In this document: positions 5,106 to 5,734 of the stretch, piece after piece
Layout of the letters: every line of letters starts with the position of its first letter
How positions within the stretch are numbered: the first letter of the stretch is position 1
Source of the DNA: Acidobacteriota bacterium
GTDB lineage: Bacteria > Acidobacteriota > Polarisedimenticolia > J045
Direction: 5' to 3'
Assembly: GCA_027001345.1 (NCBI GenBank)
Contig: JALTMS010000261.1
Span: forward strand, 1-5,734
Length of the DNA: 5,734 bases
Program-made: the position numbers and the translations under genes
The notes under the pieces: model-generated
Told to the model about the DNA's origin: nothing
The model's database searches: none
Seen by the model: the letters and a program-made list of their open reading frames with translations, nothing else

Positions 5106-5734
5106 GTGAGGCACCGAGTTCTGCGTCGGCTGATACCCGGCCTGTTGACCCTTTCCCTGATGGCCGCCGTGCCGGTGGTGCGGGCTGCGGACTACTGGGT
5201 GCGCACCGACGGTTCGGACTCTTGCAACGGGCAGGCGGACGCCCCGTCGGGAAGCGGTAGCTGCGCGTTCCGCTCGATTGCCAAGGCCAACTCCGTTGCC
5301 GGCTGCGGCGATACGATCAACATCGGGGCGGGCACCTTCTACGAAGACCGCATCACCGTCTCGGATGCTTGCGCGACGACGACACCCAAGGTCTTCGCCG
5401 GTGCGGGCCTGTCGGTCAGTACCTGGGTCGCGGGTGGGATCAACGTCGATGACAGCGCCTGCACCAAGGATGCGAGCAACCCCAACGTCTATCGCTGCCC
5501 CAAACCGGCGGGGACCGGGACTCAGAACTCGCCCCAGTCCTGCCTGCTCCAGCGCTACACCGAGCACGTCTACTGGAAGGACGAGAACTCGACCCAGGGC
5601 GACCTGGTCGGGCCCGTGTGCCTGACCCGCAACACCAACTCCGCGGCCGACGTCGATGGCAAGGAGGGCAACTACTACGAGTCGACCTCCGAGTACTTCG
5701 TGCGCCCCTGGGACGATCACGATCCTCGCGCGAG
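5106..5734 (+). CDS. Secreted parallel beta-helix type protein, polysaccharide lyase/DUF1565-like N-terminus (partial)
   Basis: The first 209 codons of a gene that continues past the window. Residues 1-28 form a Sec signal peptide: basic n-region (R2, R4, R7, R8), hydrophobic core about 9-25, and VRA/A before the cleavage site at 27 or 28. The mature protein starts with DYWVRTDGSDSCNG, an Ala-Pro stretch, FRSIAKANSVAGCGDTINIG (55-74) and AGTFYED (75-81). This order (Y-V-x-x-G-S-D, then R-[ST]-I-x-x-A, then GDT-I-x-x-G-x-G-T-[FY]-x-E) opens many right-handed beta-helix proteins, including polysaccharide lyases and DUF1565 proteins. GNYYESTSEYFVRPWDDHDP (188-207) also resembles a segment common in that group. 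Eight cysteines (40, 53, 67, 89, 119, 131, 146, 172) suggest disulfides. A glycan-binding or glycan-cleaving role at the cell surface is plausible, but catalytic residues lie beyond the window. It is probably driven by the sigma-54 promoter upstream. Confidence 0.8.
   Translation, partial: MRHRVLRRLIPGLLTLSLMAAVPVVRAADYWVRTDGSDSCNGQADAPSGSGSCAFRSIAKANSVAGCGDTINIGAGTFYEDRITVSDACATTTPKVFAGAGLSVSTWVAGGINVDDSACTKDASNPNVYRCPKPAGTGTQNSPQSCLLQRYTEHVYWKDENSTQGDLVGPVCLTRNTNSAADVDGKEGNYYESTSEYFVRPWDDHDPRA

Noticed and set aside
4775..5260. A 161-codon + strand frame covering the intergenic region
   Set aside because: It runs through the sigma-54 element and the leader into the secreted-protein gene in another frame, has no protein features, and ends in Arg/Gly-rich sequence.

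Overview
The window is a GC-rich stretch (estimated by eye at well over 60% G+C, with strong third-position G/C bias) from a bacterium. The envelope-polysaccharide genes, TTG and GTG starts, a sigma-54 type promoter and a secreted beta-helix-type protein point to a Gram-negative, high-GC lineage. Acidobacteriota, Myxococcota or a related phylum would fit, but the sequence alone does not settle the taxonomy.

Left part (1-3302, + strand): the end of a polysaccharide operon. It holds the C-terminus of a multi-membrane-spanning protein, possibly a Wzx/MurJ-type flippase. Next come an O-antigen ligase/polymerase family membrane protein (269-1729), a GT4-type glycosyltransferase (1729-2841) and an Rrf2-family regulator with three conserved cysteines (2838-3302). 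The last three genes are joined by 1-nt and 4-nt stop/start overlaps, so they are very likely co-transcribed and translationally coupled. A plausible division of labour is that the glycosyltransferase builds a lipid-linked glycan, the flippase exports it, and the Wzy/WaaL-like protein polymerises or ligates it outside the inner membrane. The Rrf2 protein would be an iron-sulfur or redox-sensing regulator attached to this operon.

Middle (3326-4699, - strand): argH, argininosuccinate lyase, the last step of arginine biosynthesis. It converges on the Rrf2 gene with a 23-bp gap. A good sigma-70 type promoter (TTGACC, 17 bp, TAGCAT) sits just upstream, with an unusual C8G6 run filling most of its spacer.

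Right part (4757-5734, + strand): an intergenic region containing a near-consensus sigma-54 (-24/-12) element at 4957-4972. It is followed by a leader of about 123 nt with inverted repeats, then an AGGAG ribosome-binding site and a GTG-started gene. That gene runs off the window and encodes a secreted, cysteine-containing protein whose N-terminus resembles right-handed parallel beta-helix proteins (polysaccharide lyase/DUF1565-like).

No rRNA, tRNA, CRISPR array, insertion sequence or recognisable riboswitch was found. The most notable points are the sigma-54 promoter with its structured leader, and the Rrf2 regulator coupled to glycan genes.
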